NCBI GenBank assembly: GCA_039908105.1
Contig: JAMOBI010000038.1
Location: 1 to 38,576, forward strand
Length of the DNA: 38,576 nucleotides
Source of the DNA: Magnetaquiglobus sp039908105
Lineage (GTDB): Bacteria; Pseudomonadota; Magnetococcia; Magnetococcales; Magnetaquicoccaceae
Direction of reading: 5' to 3'
The notes under the pieces were generated by a model. The model was not told the origin of the DNA, made no database searches, and was given only the letters and a program-made list of their open reading frames with translations. The position numbers and the translations under genes are program-made. Positions 16,311 through 24,863 of the stretch are shown one piece after another. Every line of letters begins with the position of its first letter. The first letter of the stretch is position 1.

Positions 16311-17366
16311 ATGCCCACCTCACCCCTTCATCGCTTTTTGAGAGCCTGCTTGAGGCTGCCCACGGATCGGGTGCCGATCTGGATCATGCGTCAAGCAGGC
16401 CGTTATCTGCCCGAATACATGGAGGTCCGCCGCCAGGCCGGGGATTTTCTCTCCCTGTGCAAAAATCCGGAACTGGCGGCACAGGTCACCTGGCAACCCA
16501 TCGAACGGTTCGGACTGGATGCGGCAATCCTCTTTTCCGATATCCTGGTGGTGCCCGAAGCCATGGGTATGGGATTGAGCTTCGGCAGCGGTGAGGGACC
16601 GATTCTTGACCCGCGTCTTGATTCATCAAGCGACATCGAACGACTGCGCATCCCGGATCCCGAGGTGGAGCTTGGCTATGTCATGCAGGCCATTCGGACG
16701 ATTCGCGCGCTGCTTGACGATCGGGTGCCGTTGATCGGCTTTTCCGGCAGCCCCTGGACCTTGGCCACCTACATGGTAGAAGGAGGCTCCAGCCGCAGTT
16801 TCACGCGGGTATTGGGGATGCTGCGGGAGCGTCCCGAGGTGATGCAGCGCCTGTTGGATCGCCTGGTCGAGGCAGTGACCGACTATCTGAATGCGCAAAT
16901 CCGTCATGGGGTGCAGGCGGTGCAGATCTTCGATACCTGGGGTGGCGCGTTGGAACGGGATGAATTTTTGGCCTTTTCGTTGGAGAGCATGCGTCGGATC
17001 GTGGCCGGTCTGGATCGCATCGGAACGGATGGCCGGGTGGTTCCGGTGATCCTGTTTGCCAAGGGGTGCGGAGCCCATCTGGAGGCCATGGCCGAAAGCG
17101 GTTGCGATGTGGTGGGATTGGATTGGACCACCGATATTGGAGAGGCCCGGACGCGCGTGGCTGGCAAGGTGGCGTTGCAGGGCAACATGGATCCCTCCAG
17201 ACTGCATGACTCCCCTGAGGGGATTGCTCGCGAAGCGGAACGTATTTTAAGAGCCTATGGAGCGCATCCCGGACATATTTTCAATCTCGGTCACGGAATT
17301 GCCCCGGATTGTCTGCCGGAACGGGTGGCGGCGCTGGTGACGGCGGTACAAAGATTTGGTTTTTAA
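16311..17366 (+). CDS. hemE: Uroporphyrinogen decarboxylase
   Basis: Cofactor-free decarboxylation of uroporphyrinogen III to coproporphyrinogen III in heme synthesis. 351 residues. Signature segments are the arginine-bearing WIMRQAGRYLPEY near residue 25, LFSDILVVPEAMGM near 80, IGFSGSPWTLATYMVEGG near 145, and the C-terminal FNLGHGIAPDCLPE. The TAA stop is also the first three bases of repeat R9. hemN follows on the same strand across that repeat. In Caulobacter and Rickettsia hemE borders the chromosome origin, and here it borders a DnaA-box-bearing AT-rich gap. Confidence 0.96.
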   Translation: MPTSPLHRFLRACLRLPTDRVPIWIMRQAGRYLPEYMEVRRQAGDFLSLCKNPELAAQVTWQPIERFGLDAAILFSDILVVPEAMGMGLSFGSGEGPILDPRLDSSSDIERLRIPDPEVELGYVMQAIRTIRALLDDRVPLIGFSGSPWTLATYMVEGGSSRSFTRVLGMLRERPEVMQRLLDRLVEAVTDYLNAQIRHGVQAVQIFDTWGGALERDEFLAFSLESMRRIVAGLDRIGTDGRVVPVILFAKGCGAHLEAMAESGCDVVGLDWTTDIGEARTRVAGKVALQGNMDPSRLHDSPEGIAREAERILRAYGAHPGHIFNLGHGIAPDCLPERVAALVTAVQRFGF

Positions 17367-17772
17367 ACCGCAACCACCTTGATAAGCATTATTTTTTCCG
17401 TGGAATTTATGCTTTTGGAGTTCCATGGTCTGGGGTGAAGGGGTTTTTTCCCCATCATGCAAGTTTGGGGGCTTTGTGCAAGATGCGCGCGGCGCATTTT
17501 TCGCAAAAATCGCTTCTTGAAAAGAGAGCGCTTTAAAGTCAAAAGAAAAGTTCCAAGGGCTTTGCCCTTGGATCCCACCAGGGGGATAATCCCCCTGGAC
17601 CCCTATTAATGAAACAACGCATCCCGTGATGGTTGCGGTTTAATGGAATTACGCATTCCGTGGTGGTTGCGATTGAGCAAAAGTCAAAAGGAAAATTCTG
17701 GGAGAGGAATCTCTCAGACCTTCTCTTTTTTTCACCAGTAAAAGCGACACATTCCAAGCTGGGTACGGTTTA
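17364..17772. repeat. Modular hairpin repeat, composite copy R9
   Basis: Fills the hemE-hemN gap from the hemE stop codon to the hemN Shine-Dalgarno. The left end is TAAACCGCAACC (17364). The first part holds a D module and the G hairpins CCAAGGGC-TTT-GCCCTTGG and CCAGGGGGA-TAA-TCCCCCTGG (about 17550-17600). Three successive right-type ends follow, near 17642, 17673 and 17772, the last preceded by a B hairpin. It looks like nested or tandem insertion. Confidence 0.85.
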
Positions 17773-17785
17773 AGGAGTCGGATTC

Positions 17786-19198
17786 ATGAACGATGCCATC
17801 GTCATTTCCCAGGAGGTGCGTTTTGATCGGGCGCTGATCGAAAAATACGATCGCGCCGGACCGCGTTACACCTCCTATCCCACGGCGCCGCACTTTCACG
17901 AGGGGTTCGGATCCACCGATTTCATTCAAGAAATCAACCGTTCCAGTACTGAAAAGCCGGATCGTCCACTCTCTTTGTATCTGCACATCCCGTTTTGCGA
18001 CACGGTTTGCTATTACTGTGCCTGCAACAAGATCATCACCCCGGATCGAACACGCGCCCTGCCCTATCTGGAGGCGCTGATGCACGAAATTGCGCTCATG
18101 GCTCATCATTTCAGCTCGGATAGAGCAGTACGGCAGATCCATTTTGGTGGGGGATCCCCTTCCTACCTGACCTTGGAGCAGACCATCCGATTGTGGGCCA
18201 CCTTGCGGGAGAATTTCCATCTGGTCGACAAATCCGAGGGGGAGTACGGCATTGAGGCCGATCCGCGCGAATGTCCGCCCGGAACCATCGCACAACTCGG
18301 GGAGATCGGCTTCAATCGCATCTCTTTTGGGGTGCAGGATCTGGAACCGGCGGTGCAAAAGGCGGTGAATCGCATTCAACCCCTTGAACTGACGCAGCGT
18401 TGTGTACGAGAGGCGCGCGCCAACGGGTTTCACTCGATCAATCTGGATTTGATTTATGGTCTGCCATTACAGACCGAGGAGTCCTTTTTGAAAACCCTGG
18501 AGGTGGTGATCACCGAGTTGGCGCCGGATCGATTGGCGGTATTCAACTATGCCCACCTGCCGCAATACTTCACCCCGCAACGGCGTATTGATGTCAATCA
18601 ATTGCCGAGCGCGGAAGTCAAACTGCGCATTTTTGAACAGACCATCTCCCGTCTTCTGGCCGCCGGATATGTTTATGTGGGTATGGACCATTTCGCCAAA
18701 CCGGATGACGAATTGGCCAAATCGCAACGGCAGGGGAGTCTGCATCGCAATTTTCAGGGATATACCACGCGCGCCGAGTGCGATCTGGTGGGGTTGGGGT
18801 TGACCTCCATCAGTCAATTCGATCATGCGTATGCCCAGAATTACAAGACGTTGCCGGAGTATTACGCACGCATCAATGCCGGTGAACTGGCGATTTTTCG
18901 GGGATTGGCGCTCAATGCCGATGATCGCATCCGGCGCGATGTGATCATGCGGTTGATGTGTGATTTCATGTTGGATCGTCAGTTGACGGGTGAACGGTTG
19001 GGAATCGATTTCGACCACTATTTTGCTGCCGAAAACCAGGAGATAGCCCGTATGGTGAACGAAGGGTTGTTGGAGGATGATGGTCGATCCATTCGGGTGA
19101 CAGCGGGCGGGCGGTTGTTGATTCGCAATGTCTGCATGGCCTTTGATTGGTATTTGGCCAACGGTCCGCAGAAGAAGGCCTTTTCCAAGACGATTTGA
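17786..19198 (+). CDS. hemN: Oxygen-independent coproporphyrinogen III oxidase
   Basis: Radical-SAM enzyme that decarboxylates coproporphyrinogen III to protoporphyrinogen IX without oxygen. At 470 residues it is full HemN size rather than a shorter HemW. The cluster motif is C71-x3-C75-x2-C78 (CDTVCYYCAC), with a further C80 characteristic of true HemN. The SAM-binding HFGGGSPSYL follows near 118, the FGVQDLEPAVQKAVNR segment is typical, and the C-terminal HemN domain is complete. AAGGAG lies 9 bases before the ATG, directly after repeat R9 ends. The TGA stop is the first triplet of repeat R10. Confidence 0.95.
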   Translation: MNDAIVISQEVRFDRALIEKYDRAGPRYTSYPTAPHFHEGFGSTDFIQEINRSSTEKPDRPLSLYLHIPFCDTVCYYCACNKIITPDRTRALPYLEALMHEIALMAHHFSSDRAVRQIHFGGGSPSYLTLEQTIRLWATLRENFHLVDKSEGEYGIEADPRECPPGTIAQLGEIGFNRISFGVQDLEPAVQKAVNRIQPLELTQRCVREARANGFHSINLDLIYGLPLQTEESFLKTLEVVITELAPDRLAVFNYAHLPQYFTPQRRIDVNQLPSAEVKLRIFEQTISRLLAAGYVYVGMDHFAKPDDELAKSQRQGSLHRNFQGYTTRAECDLVGLGLTSISQFDHAYAQNYKTLPEYYARINAGELAIFRGLALNADDRIRRDVIMRLMCDFMLDRQLTGERLGIDFDHYFAAENQEIARMVNEGLLEDDGRSIRVTAGGRLLIRNVCMAFDWYLANGPQKKAFSKTI

Positions 19199-19489
19199 AC
19201 CGCAACCCCTGCTGCCACAAAAGGCAGTATGGTTTTAAACCGCACCTGCTTTGGGATGCGTAGTTTTTTGCAAGGCTTGAGTGCAAGATGTGAGCGTCGT
19301 TTCCAAAAAGCGGAAACGACGCTCACGAAGGCGGCGCGCGGCGCATTTTTCGCAAAAAACGCTTTTTGAGAAGAGCGTGCTAAAGTCAAAAACAAAGTCC
19401 CAAGGGCTTTGCCCTTGGATCCCACCAGGGGGATAATCCCCCTGGACCCCTGTTAATGGAACTTCGCATCCCGTGATGGTTGCGGTTTA
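19196..19489. repeat. Modular hairpin repeat, composite copy R10
   Basis: Fills the convergent gap between hemN and the EF-G-like gene. It begins TGAACCGCAACC, where the TGA is the hemN stop, with a short CTGCC/GGCAG hairpin. A second end TAAACCGCACC is near 19238, and the perfect E hairpin GTGAGCGTCGTTTCC has arms 19290-19304 and 19312-19326. The G hairpins (CCAAGGGC/GCCCTTGG and CCAGGGGGA/TCCCCCTGG) and end GGTTGCGGTTTA follow. Confidence 0.87.
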
Positions 19490-19495
19490 GAAGGG

Positions 19496-21507
19496 TCAAT
19501 CCGTCTTTTTCACCTGCTCTAAAATCACGCGCGTGATGTGGTTGGGGGCGATGTTGTAGGCCGACAGACGCATGGTGTAGAGCCCGCGTCCCGAGGTCAA
19601 ACCGTTGAGTACATTGCCATAATCGAGCACCTCGACCATCGGCGCCTCGGCAGCGATGATCTGACCACCACCACCCTTCGGCGTCACACCGAGCACCTTG
19701 CCGCGCCGGCTGTTGAGATCACCGATCACATCGCCCAGCACATCATCCGGAACCGTCACCTCCATGGTCATGATCGGTTCGAGCAACACCGATCCCCCCT
19801 CGGAGAGCCCCTTGCGGAATGCCATGGAACCAGCGGTCTTGAAAGCGAAATCCGAAGAGTCCACCGAGTGGTGGCTGCCATCCACCAAAGCCACTTTGAC
19901 ATCGACCACCGGATAACCGCCGACGATCCCCTGCTCCATGGCCTCGATCAGCCCCTTTTCCACCGACGGCACGAACTGCCGCGGGATCACGCCACCGAAG
20001 ATGCGGTTTTCGAACTCATAGCCACCTTCGCGCGGTAACGGTTCCATCTCGATCCAGCAGTCGGCGAACTGACCGCGACCACCGGTCTGCTTCTTGAGAC
20101 GCCCCTGCACGCGCACCTTCTTGGTGATGGTTTCGCGAAACGGTGGCTTGGCGGTCTTCAAGGTGGCGGTAGCTCCGTATTTTCGCTTGAGCCGATCGAG
20201 CACCACGCGCAGATGGGTCTGTCCCATGCCGGAGAGGATCAATTCGTGGGTCGCCGGATCGCGACGCAACCTCAAGGTGGGATCCTCCTCGACCAGCTTT
20301 TCCAGGCCGACGGCAACCTTGTCTTCGGCCTTGGCCTCGGTCTCCACGGCAAACGTGTGGGTCGGCTCCTGGAAGCGGACCCGTTCGTAACGGATCGGGT
20401 GATCGATGGCGCAGAGCGTGTCGCCGGTATGCACCCCATCGAGCTTGGCGATTGCGCCGATCTCGCCCACGCCGAGCTTCTGGATCGGAATCATCTCGCG
20501 GCCTTGCAGGCGGAAGAGCCGTCCGCCCTTCTCTTTGAGACCGCGCGTGCCGTTGTAGAAGGGCTGTTCGTTCTCGATCACCCCGGAAAAGACCCGGATC
20601 ACCGTCAATTTGCCGGCAAACGGATCCATCACCGTCTTGAAGGCGACCGCCGAGAATGGATCGGTGGGGGTGGGGGTGCGGGAGACGGAGCGTTCCGGAT
20701 GGTCCGGATCCACGCCGACGAGCGGCTTGACCATCGCCTTGTCGAGCGGACTGGGCAGATATTCGGCAATGCCGTTGGCCAGCGAGCGGACGCCGATATT
20801 CGCCGCGCCCGAGCCGCAGTAGACCACCAGCAGCCGCCGGGTAAGCACCGCCTCGCGCAACGCCTTGTGCAGCGCCTCCAGGGAGGGCTCCTGGCCGTCG
20901 GAGAGGTAGGCCTCCAACATCTCGTCATCCCCCTCGACGATCTTTTCGATCAACTGGGTGCGGTAATATTCAGCATCCGCGCGGGCGCTCTCCGGCAACT
21001 CGATCTGACAGAACACCCCGTCGCGTGCCGACCAGGCGGTTCTGTGGATCAGATCGACCACACCGCCGAAGTTCTCCCCCACGCCGATCGGGATGGTCAA
21101 CGGCAGAGCCGTGACATTCAATCGCGACTCGATGGTGCCCAAGGCACGGATGAAATCGGCGCGTGGCCGGTCGAGCTTGTTGATGAAACCGATCACCGGC
21201 ACCATCGCCTCTTCGGCCATGGCCCAGAGCCGTTCGTTTTCCGACTTGATCCCCACCTCGCCGGAAAAAAGCATCACCGCCCCGCCCACCACGTCGAGCA
21301 CGCCGCGGGTCGATTCCAGAAAATCGCTGTAGCCGGGGGTATCCACCACATTGAACCAGCGGTCGCGCCAGACGCAATGGCCGATGTGCGGGGCGATGGT
21401 GACCCGCCGTTCCACCTCTTCGGGCTCGGTGCTCATCACCGTGGTCCCCTTGTCCACATCGCCGCGCCGGGCGATCGCAACAGACTGATTTCCGGAACGT
21501 TGGGCAT
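19496..21507 (-). pseudogene. Elongation factor G-like GTPase (EF-G type II), 5' end disrupted, P-loop missing
   Basis: The body (19496-21457, 653 codons) encodes an EF-G paralogue. DTPGYSDF (G3) is at 39-46, NKLD (G4) at 93-96, then domain II (FAGKLTVIRVFSG), domains III-IV (LILSGMGQTHLRVVL, GGRGQFADCWIEM) and the domain V end. The G1 P-loop (GxxxxGK) is absent. A well-placed start, ATG at 21507 with AAAGGA upstream, encodes MPNVPEI as expected for the family but runs out of frame and stops after 23 codons. The downstream frame (IARRGDVDKGTT) has only a GTG at 21457 with no ribosome site. About 20 codons appear deleted. Either it is a recent pseudogene or the assembly lost a short segment. 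Classical fusA is not in this window. Confidence 0.75.
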
Positions 21508-21578
21508 GAAATTTTCCTTTAGGTTAAGTGTCGTGCATTTTGATCACGGACCCGGAATCCTGCTTTGTACGGGTCAAT

Positions 21579-22268
21579 TCAAACCCCTTTCAATGGCTGC
21601 AAGCCTGCCAGTCGATCCATCCACCCGCGAAATAACGCGCATTCGCGCCGCATAGCCTCCAGACCGATCTCCAGGGCGGCTGATATGCTGTCATTTGGCT
21701 TTTCATAAAGTGGAAAGAGAGCTTCAATTCGCTTACCAGGTGCCGTATGGATTGAATTGTTAATATTCTCCGGCGTATCAAATCCTTTGCGAATGGTTAT
21801 GAAATCGTCCACCAGATGATCCTGATAAATTCCTTTGGTCAATCCTTTCGGATCGCTGAATAAGAGTGCCTCGAATTCGTGCAGTTGTACATAGGGAATG
21901 AAGCGTCGCATGGCCGTGGCCTGCCTTTCTCCCAGCTCCTCTTGCAACGATGCGCTGATGGCCGCGATCAGACAGGCCGCCTTGGCTGCGGGCGTTGGCA
22001 ATTGGTCGGCTTCGATTTTGCCCGGAACATCACTTTTCATGCCGTAATAGTCGATCAGGGTGGTGCAATAGGAGGAGGAATCTTCCAAAAGCAGCAGACG
22101 CGCATCCTTGAACAACCGTTCGCGGCACACTTTGCCCCCCTTGTGTCCTGATTTGCCCAGCAGGCGCGCGGTCAGGAAGATCTCGCGCTGTGTGAACCAG
22201 GGGGCGAGCAGTTTCTGCACGAACATCTCCTCGGTCTGACCCTCACAGATCACATGCACCCGGATCAT
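21579..22268 (-). CDS. DUF4276 family TOPRIM-like protein
   Basis: 229 residues from the ATG at 22268, which overlaps the ATPase stop by ATGA; an in-frame extension to 22334 would lie inside the ATPase gene. DUF4276 hallmarks are the N-terminal ICEGQTEEMF with the TOPRIM glutamate E9, the GHKGGKV stretch, the TTLIDYYGMKSDVPG segment with the acidic DYYG motif, and RFIPYVQLHEFEALLFSDP. The fold is related to the TOPRIM nuclease domains of OLD and RloB proteins. Its pairing with an SMC/RecF-like ATPase suggests an ATP-gated nuclease module, possibly for defence. The exact role of this family is not established. Confidence 0.85.
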   Translation of the reverse strand: MIRVHVICEGQTEEMFVQKLLAPWFTQREIFLTARLLGKSGHKGGKVCRERLFKDARLLLLEDSSSYCTTLIDYYGMKSDVPGKIEADQLPTPAAKAACLIAAISASLQEELGERQATAMRRFIPYVQLHEFEALLFSDPKGLTKGIYQDHLVDDFITIRKGFDTPENINNSIHTAPGKRIEALFPLYEKPNDSISAALEIGLEAMRRECALFRGWMDRLAGLQPLKGV

Positions 22269-23386
22269 CCCCGGGGTCTCCCCCCCAAAAGGTTTTTCAT
22301 CCAAAGATCGCCTACCGTATAACTCTCCAGCCATGTTGCGAACGACTCTGCCGTATGGCGACGGAACTCGGTGTTGCCCTCCTCGCGCTCCACGATCAAG
22401 AGATCATCGATGGAAAACTCATCAATCAAATGAACCGACTGAGTGGCGACGATCACTTGCATCCGTTTAGAGGCCTTGCGCAACAGCGCACCCAACAGGG
22501 TGATCGCGTAGGGATGCAACCCCAACTCCGGTTCGTCGATCAGGATTGTGGTGGAGGGCGTCAGATTTGGTTGCGACAAGGCGGTCACAAGACAGATGAA
22601 CCGCAGCGTGCCATCGGAGAGCTGACTCGGCCAGAAAGGATAATCGCTCCCCTTCTGGCGCCAGAGCAGTTGAATTTGTTCCTCTCCCGTGGGGAGTTGA
22701 CGCGGATTCAAGACGAAATCATCGAAAAAAGGAGTCGCCAGGGTGACGGTCTTGCGGATCATGGTGTAAACATCGGGGTGGAATTCACGCAGCTGCCACA
22801 GATAAGCCGCCAGATTCGAGCCATCCGGACGCAGGGAGGTTTGATCGTGCAGGGAGCCGAAACGGCGCATGCCGGCGGTTTCGCCGGTGTCGTGAAAGTG
22901 GAAGGTTTTCCAGCCAGTCAAAGTATTGCAACAAGTATCAATTATTTTGTTCTTATTAGAAGTGGTATTTTTTGATTTTAACGATAATAAATATCCTATT
23001 GTGGTTGATTCTTTATGTCCAGAATTTTGATGCGAAAGTGCTTTCTCGAAGGTTGATGAATGAGTAAAAATTTCAAAATTAAAAACAAATTCGCCTTCAA
23101 CCGTGGATTCAAGCTTAACTTGATAATCATTAAGTCCGAAACAGATTTTAAACGATAGTTGTGGTGACTGCTTAACACCAAACCAAACAATACGATCCGC
23201 GCCTCCCTGTTTGTGTACCCAGAATTGCAGACGCCCCTCGATCAATTCAGAGAGCATACGGAAAAACGAAATAAAATTACTCTTGCCCGCACCGTTCGGC
23301 CCGATCAACACATTCAAAGGCCGCAGCTCCAGCTTATCCAGTTGGCGGATCGATTTGAAGCCCTGAATGGAGAGGGTCGAGATCAT
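22265..23386 (-). CDS. RecF/SMC-like AAA ATPase (COG4637-type) paired with DUF4276
   Basis: 373 residues from the ATG at 23386, where AGGTG lies 6 bases upstream; the GTG at 23395 is less likely. The N-terminal ISTLSIQGFKSIRQLDKLEL leads into Walker A GPNGAGKSN. The ABC-type signature is LSDGTLRF, Walker B is ILIDEPELGLH, and the switch is ATQSVHLIDEF. This is the AAA_21 layout seen in ATPases partnered with TOPRIM nucleases. It overlaps the DUF4276 gene by ATGA. A stretch at about 22920-23190 (middle, lid-like region) is far more AT-rich than the rest of the gene, suggesting a mosaic origin. Probable ATPase sensor of a two-gene defence-type module. Confidence 0.85.
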   Translation of the reverse strand: MISTLSIQGFKSIRQLDKLELRPLNVLIGPNGAGKSNFISFFRMLSELIEGRLQFWVHKQGGADRIVWFGVKQSPQLSFKICFGLNDYQVKLESTVEGEFVFNFEIFTHSSTFEKALSHQNSGHKESTTIGYLLSLKSKNTTSNKNKIIDTCCNTLTGWKTFHFHDTGETAGMRRFGSLHDQTSLRPDGSNLAAYLWQLREFHPDVYTMIRKTVTLATPFFDDFVLNPRQLPTGEEQIQLLWRQKGSDYPFWPSQLSDGTLRFICLVTALSQPNLTPSTTILIDEPELGLHPYAITLLGALLRKASKRMQVIVATQSVHLIDEFSIDDLLIVEREEGNTEFRRHTAESFATWLESYTVGDLWMKNLLGGRPRG

Positions 23387-23421
23387 CGGATGCACCTAAA
23401 TGGTTGTTTCACCCATTGGAT

Positions 23422-23692
23422 TCATGTCATTGTCTGACCACTCGGCTGCCATCTCGTAATGCTTTGCCGGATTTCGTTTCCCACGGTTTCGGATGCCTTG
23501 TCCAGTTCATAACGATATTGCAGATTCAGCCAAAAACCGGCTGTCACGCCGTCCTGCCACGATTTGATAAATCCGGCTGGCTGGCACATGAATCTGCTTG
23601 GCAAGCTCTGCTACCGACAAACCGAGCATCTCCAACTCATCGGCCAGAATTTTACCGGGGTGAATCGGATAAATGGGGCGATTTTCAGTCAT
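23422..23692 (-). pseudogene. HigA-type antitoxin (XRE family) with internal deletion and frameshift
   Basis: The first frame (ATG at 23692) gives a typical HigA start, MTENRPIYPIHPGKILADEL, and helix-turn-helix LSVAELAKQIHVPASRIYQIVAG, then goes out of frame. The expected C-terminal part, TAGFWLNLQYRYEL to the stop at 23422, continues in another frame. About 20 codons (the usual SITADTALRL...FG region) are missing at the junction near 23550-23560. Immediately upstream, GATGCCTACAAAG-GTCACG resembles the end of a HigB toxin (GDAYxVxI) overlapping the antitoxin start, but no toxin body remains. It looks like a decayed higBA locus. Confidence 0.75.
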
Positions 23693-23742
23693 GACATGAT
23701 AACCGTGACCTTTGTAGGCATCCCCCCTCCTTGAGCAATTCG

Positions 23743-23947
23743 CACCCAGAGGTTGCCAAAAACCGGCAACCTCTGGGTGTAAAAAGCCGCGCGCTGGCGC
23801 GATTTTTCGCAAAAACCGCGAAAAATCGCTTATCGTGAAGAGCGCGCGAAAAGCAAAGTCAAAGGCAAAACCCTGGGAGATGAATCTCCCAGACCCTCTC
23901 TTCTTTTTCACCAGAAAAACAATACATTTCAGGCAGGGTGCGGTTTA
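23743..23947. repeat. Modular hairpin repeat, copy R11 (divergent hairpin arms)
   Basis: Lies between the higA remnant and pyrK. In the E position is a perfect 15-bp hairpin of unrelated sequence (CACCCAGAGGTTGCC, 23743-23757; partner 23765-23779), still with a 7-nt loop. The D hairpin is GCGATTTTTCGC-AAAAACC-GCGAAAAATCGC (about 23798-23830). Then come the B hairpin (about 23873-23892) and end GGTGCGGTTTA (to 23947). Confidence 0.85.
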
Positions 23948-23948
23948 T

Positions 23949-24863
23949 TCAATACCGCTCCCAGGCCACATCCCCAATCTCAAAAACCGGTCCCTCGGTG
24001 CAGATCTTCTTGTAATGGGATCTCTCCCCTCCATCTTCTTTGACTCGAATCGGCGCCACACAGGCCGCACAGACGCCAAAACCGCACGCCATGCGCTCCT
24101 CCAACGACACCTGACCACCCAAACCGAATTTCACCGCCAAACCCCGCACCGCCTTCAACATCGGCGTGGGACCACAGGCGTAAATCATCGTGCGTGCACG
24201 CTCGGCCTCGGAGATCTCCACCAGATAACACTCCGCAAGCTCCGTCACATACCCCTGGAAACGACCCGGAATCGGCGTCAACGAGGCCAGACGACTCGAT
24301 ACCCCGATCGCATCCAACGCGGCCAACGCCCGGGGGGCCTCGACAAACGGCACCGGCAGCGGAAAACCATCCAAACGGGCATCGATGGTCATCAACGGCG
24401 CCTCGGTCTCGATCCCCCAGGCCAACACCGCACCCTGTCCGCGCTCCACCAGACGCTTGGCCAGAAAATGCAACGGCGCCAAACCCACGCCACCGCCAAT
24501 CAACAACACATTGGACCGCGCCGCCGGCCAGTCGAACGGACGACCCAACGGCAACAGAATGCGGATCTCTTCGCCCCCCTGCCACCTGGCCATGCGACTG
24601 GTGCCGGTGCCGACGATCCGGTAGAGAATATCCACCGTGCCCGCCTCCCCATCGGCATCCAGCAGGGAGAACGGACGCGGCAACGTCAAGCCGGGATCGC
24701 ACACCAGCTGCGCGAATTGACCCGGAAGCACCCGTTGCGCAATCGATTTACCGACTTTAAGACGCATCAAGCCGTGCTCACCGGGCAGAAGCCGGTTGAC
24801 CAGCACCACCGCCGTGATCATCCCGGCAGTCGGGCGTGAGGTTTCAGGCGCGCAACCCGTCAT
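23949..24863 (-). CDS. pyrK: Dihydroorotate dehydrogenase electron transfer subunit
   Basis: FAD and 2Fe-2S reductase subunit that links class 1B dihydroorotate dehydrogenase to NAD. 304 residues. A flavin-binding beta-barrel has LPRPFSLLDADG, the nucleotide half starts IGGGVGLAPLHFLAKRL, then comes IYACGPTPML. The 2Fe-2S loop has cysteines in CGFGVCAAC plus a later one in KKICTEG. The ATG at 24863 lies inside the end of pyrC (20-base overlap) with AAGGTGG before it, so translation is probably coupled. The partner pyrD is not in the window. An ATG 14 codons in is a possible alternative start. Confidence 0.9.
   Translation of the reverse strand: MTGCAPETSRPTAGMITAVVLVNRLLPGEHGLMRLKVGKSIAQRVLPGQFAQLVCDPGLTLPRPFSLLDADGEAGTVDILYRIVGTGTSRMARWQGGEEIRILLPLGRPFDWPAARSNVLLIGGGVGLAPLHFLAKRLVERGQGAVLAWGIETEAPLMTIDARLDGFPLPVPFVEAPRALAALDAIGVSSRLASLTPIPGRFQGYVTELAECYLVEISEAERARTMIYACGPTPMLKAVRGLAVKFGLGGQVSLEERMACGFGVCAACVAPIRVKEDGGERSHYKKICTEGPVFEIGDVAWERY

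Noticed and set aside
20213..21655. 480-aa plus-strand open frame opposite the EF-G-like gene
   Set aside because: Antisense shadow of a GC-rich gene. Composition is His/Asp/Gly-rich with no family motifs.
23507..23911. 134-aa extended form of the HigA-like protein
   Set aside because: The first 70 residues are translated repeat R11. The real start is ATG 23692, and the frame is broken before the natural end.
24844..24863. Conflict between pyrC end and pyrK start
   Set aside because: A 20-base overlap with AAGGTGG before the pyrK ATG is a normal coupled arrangement, not an error.
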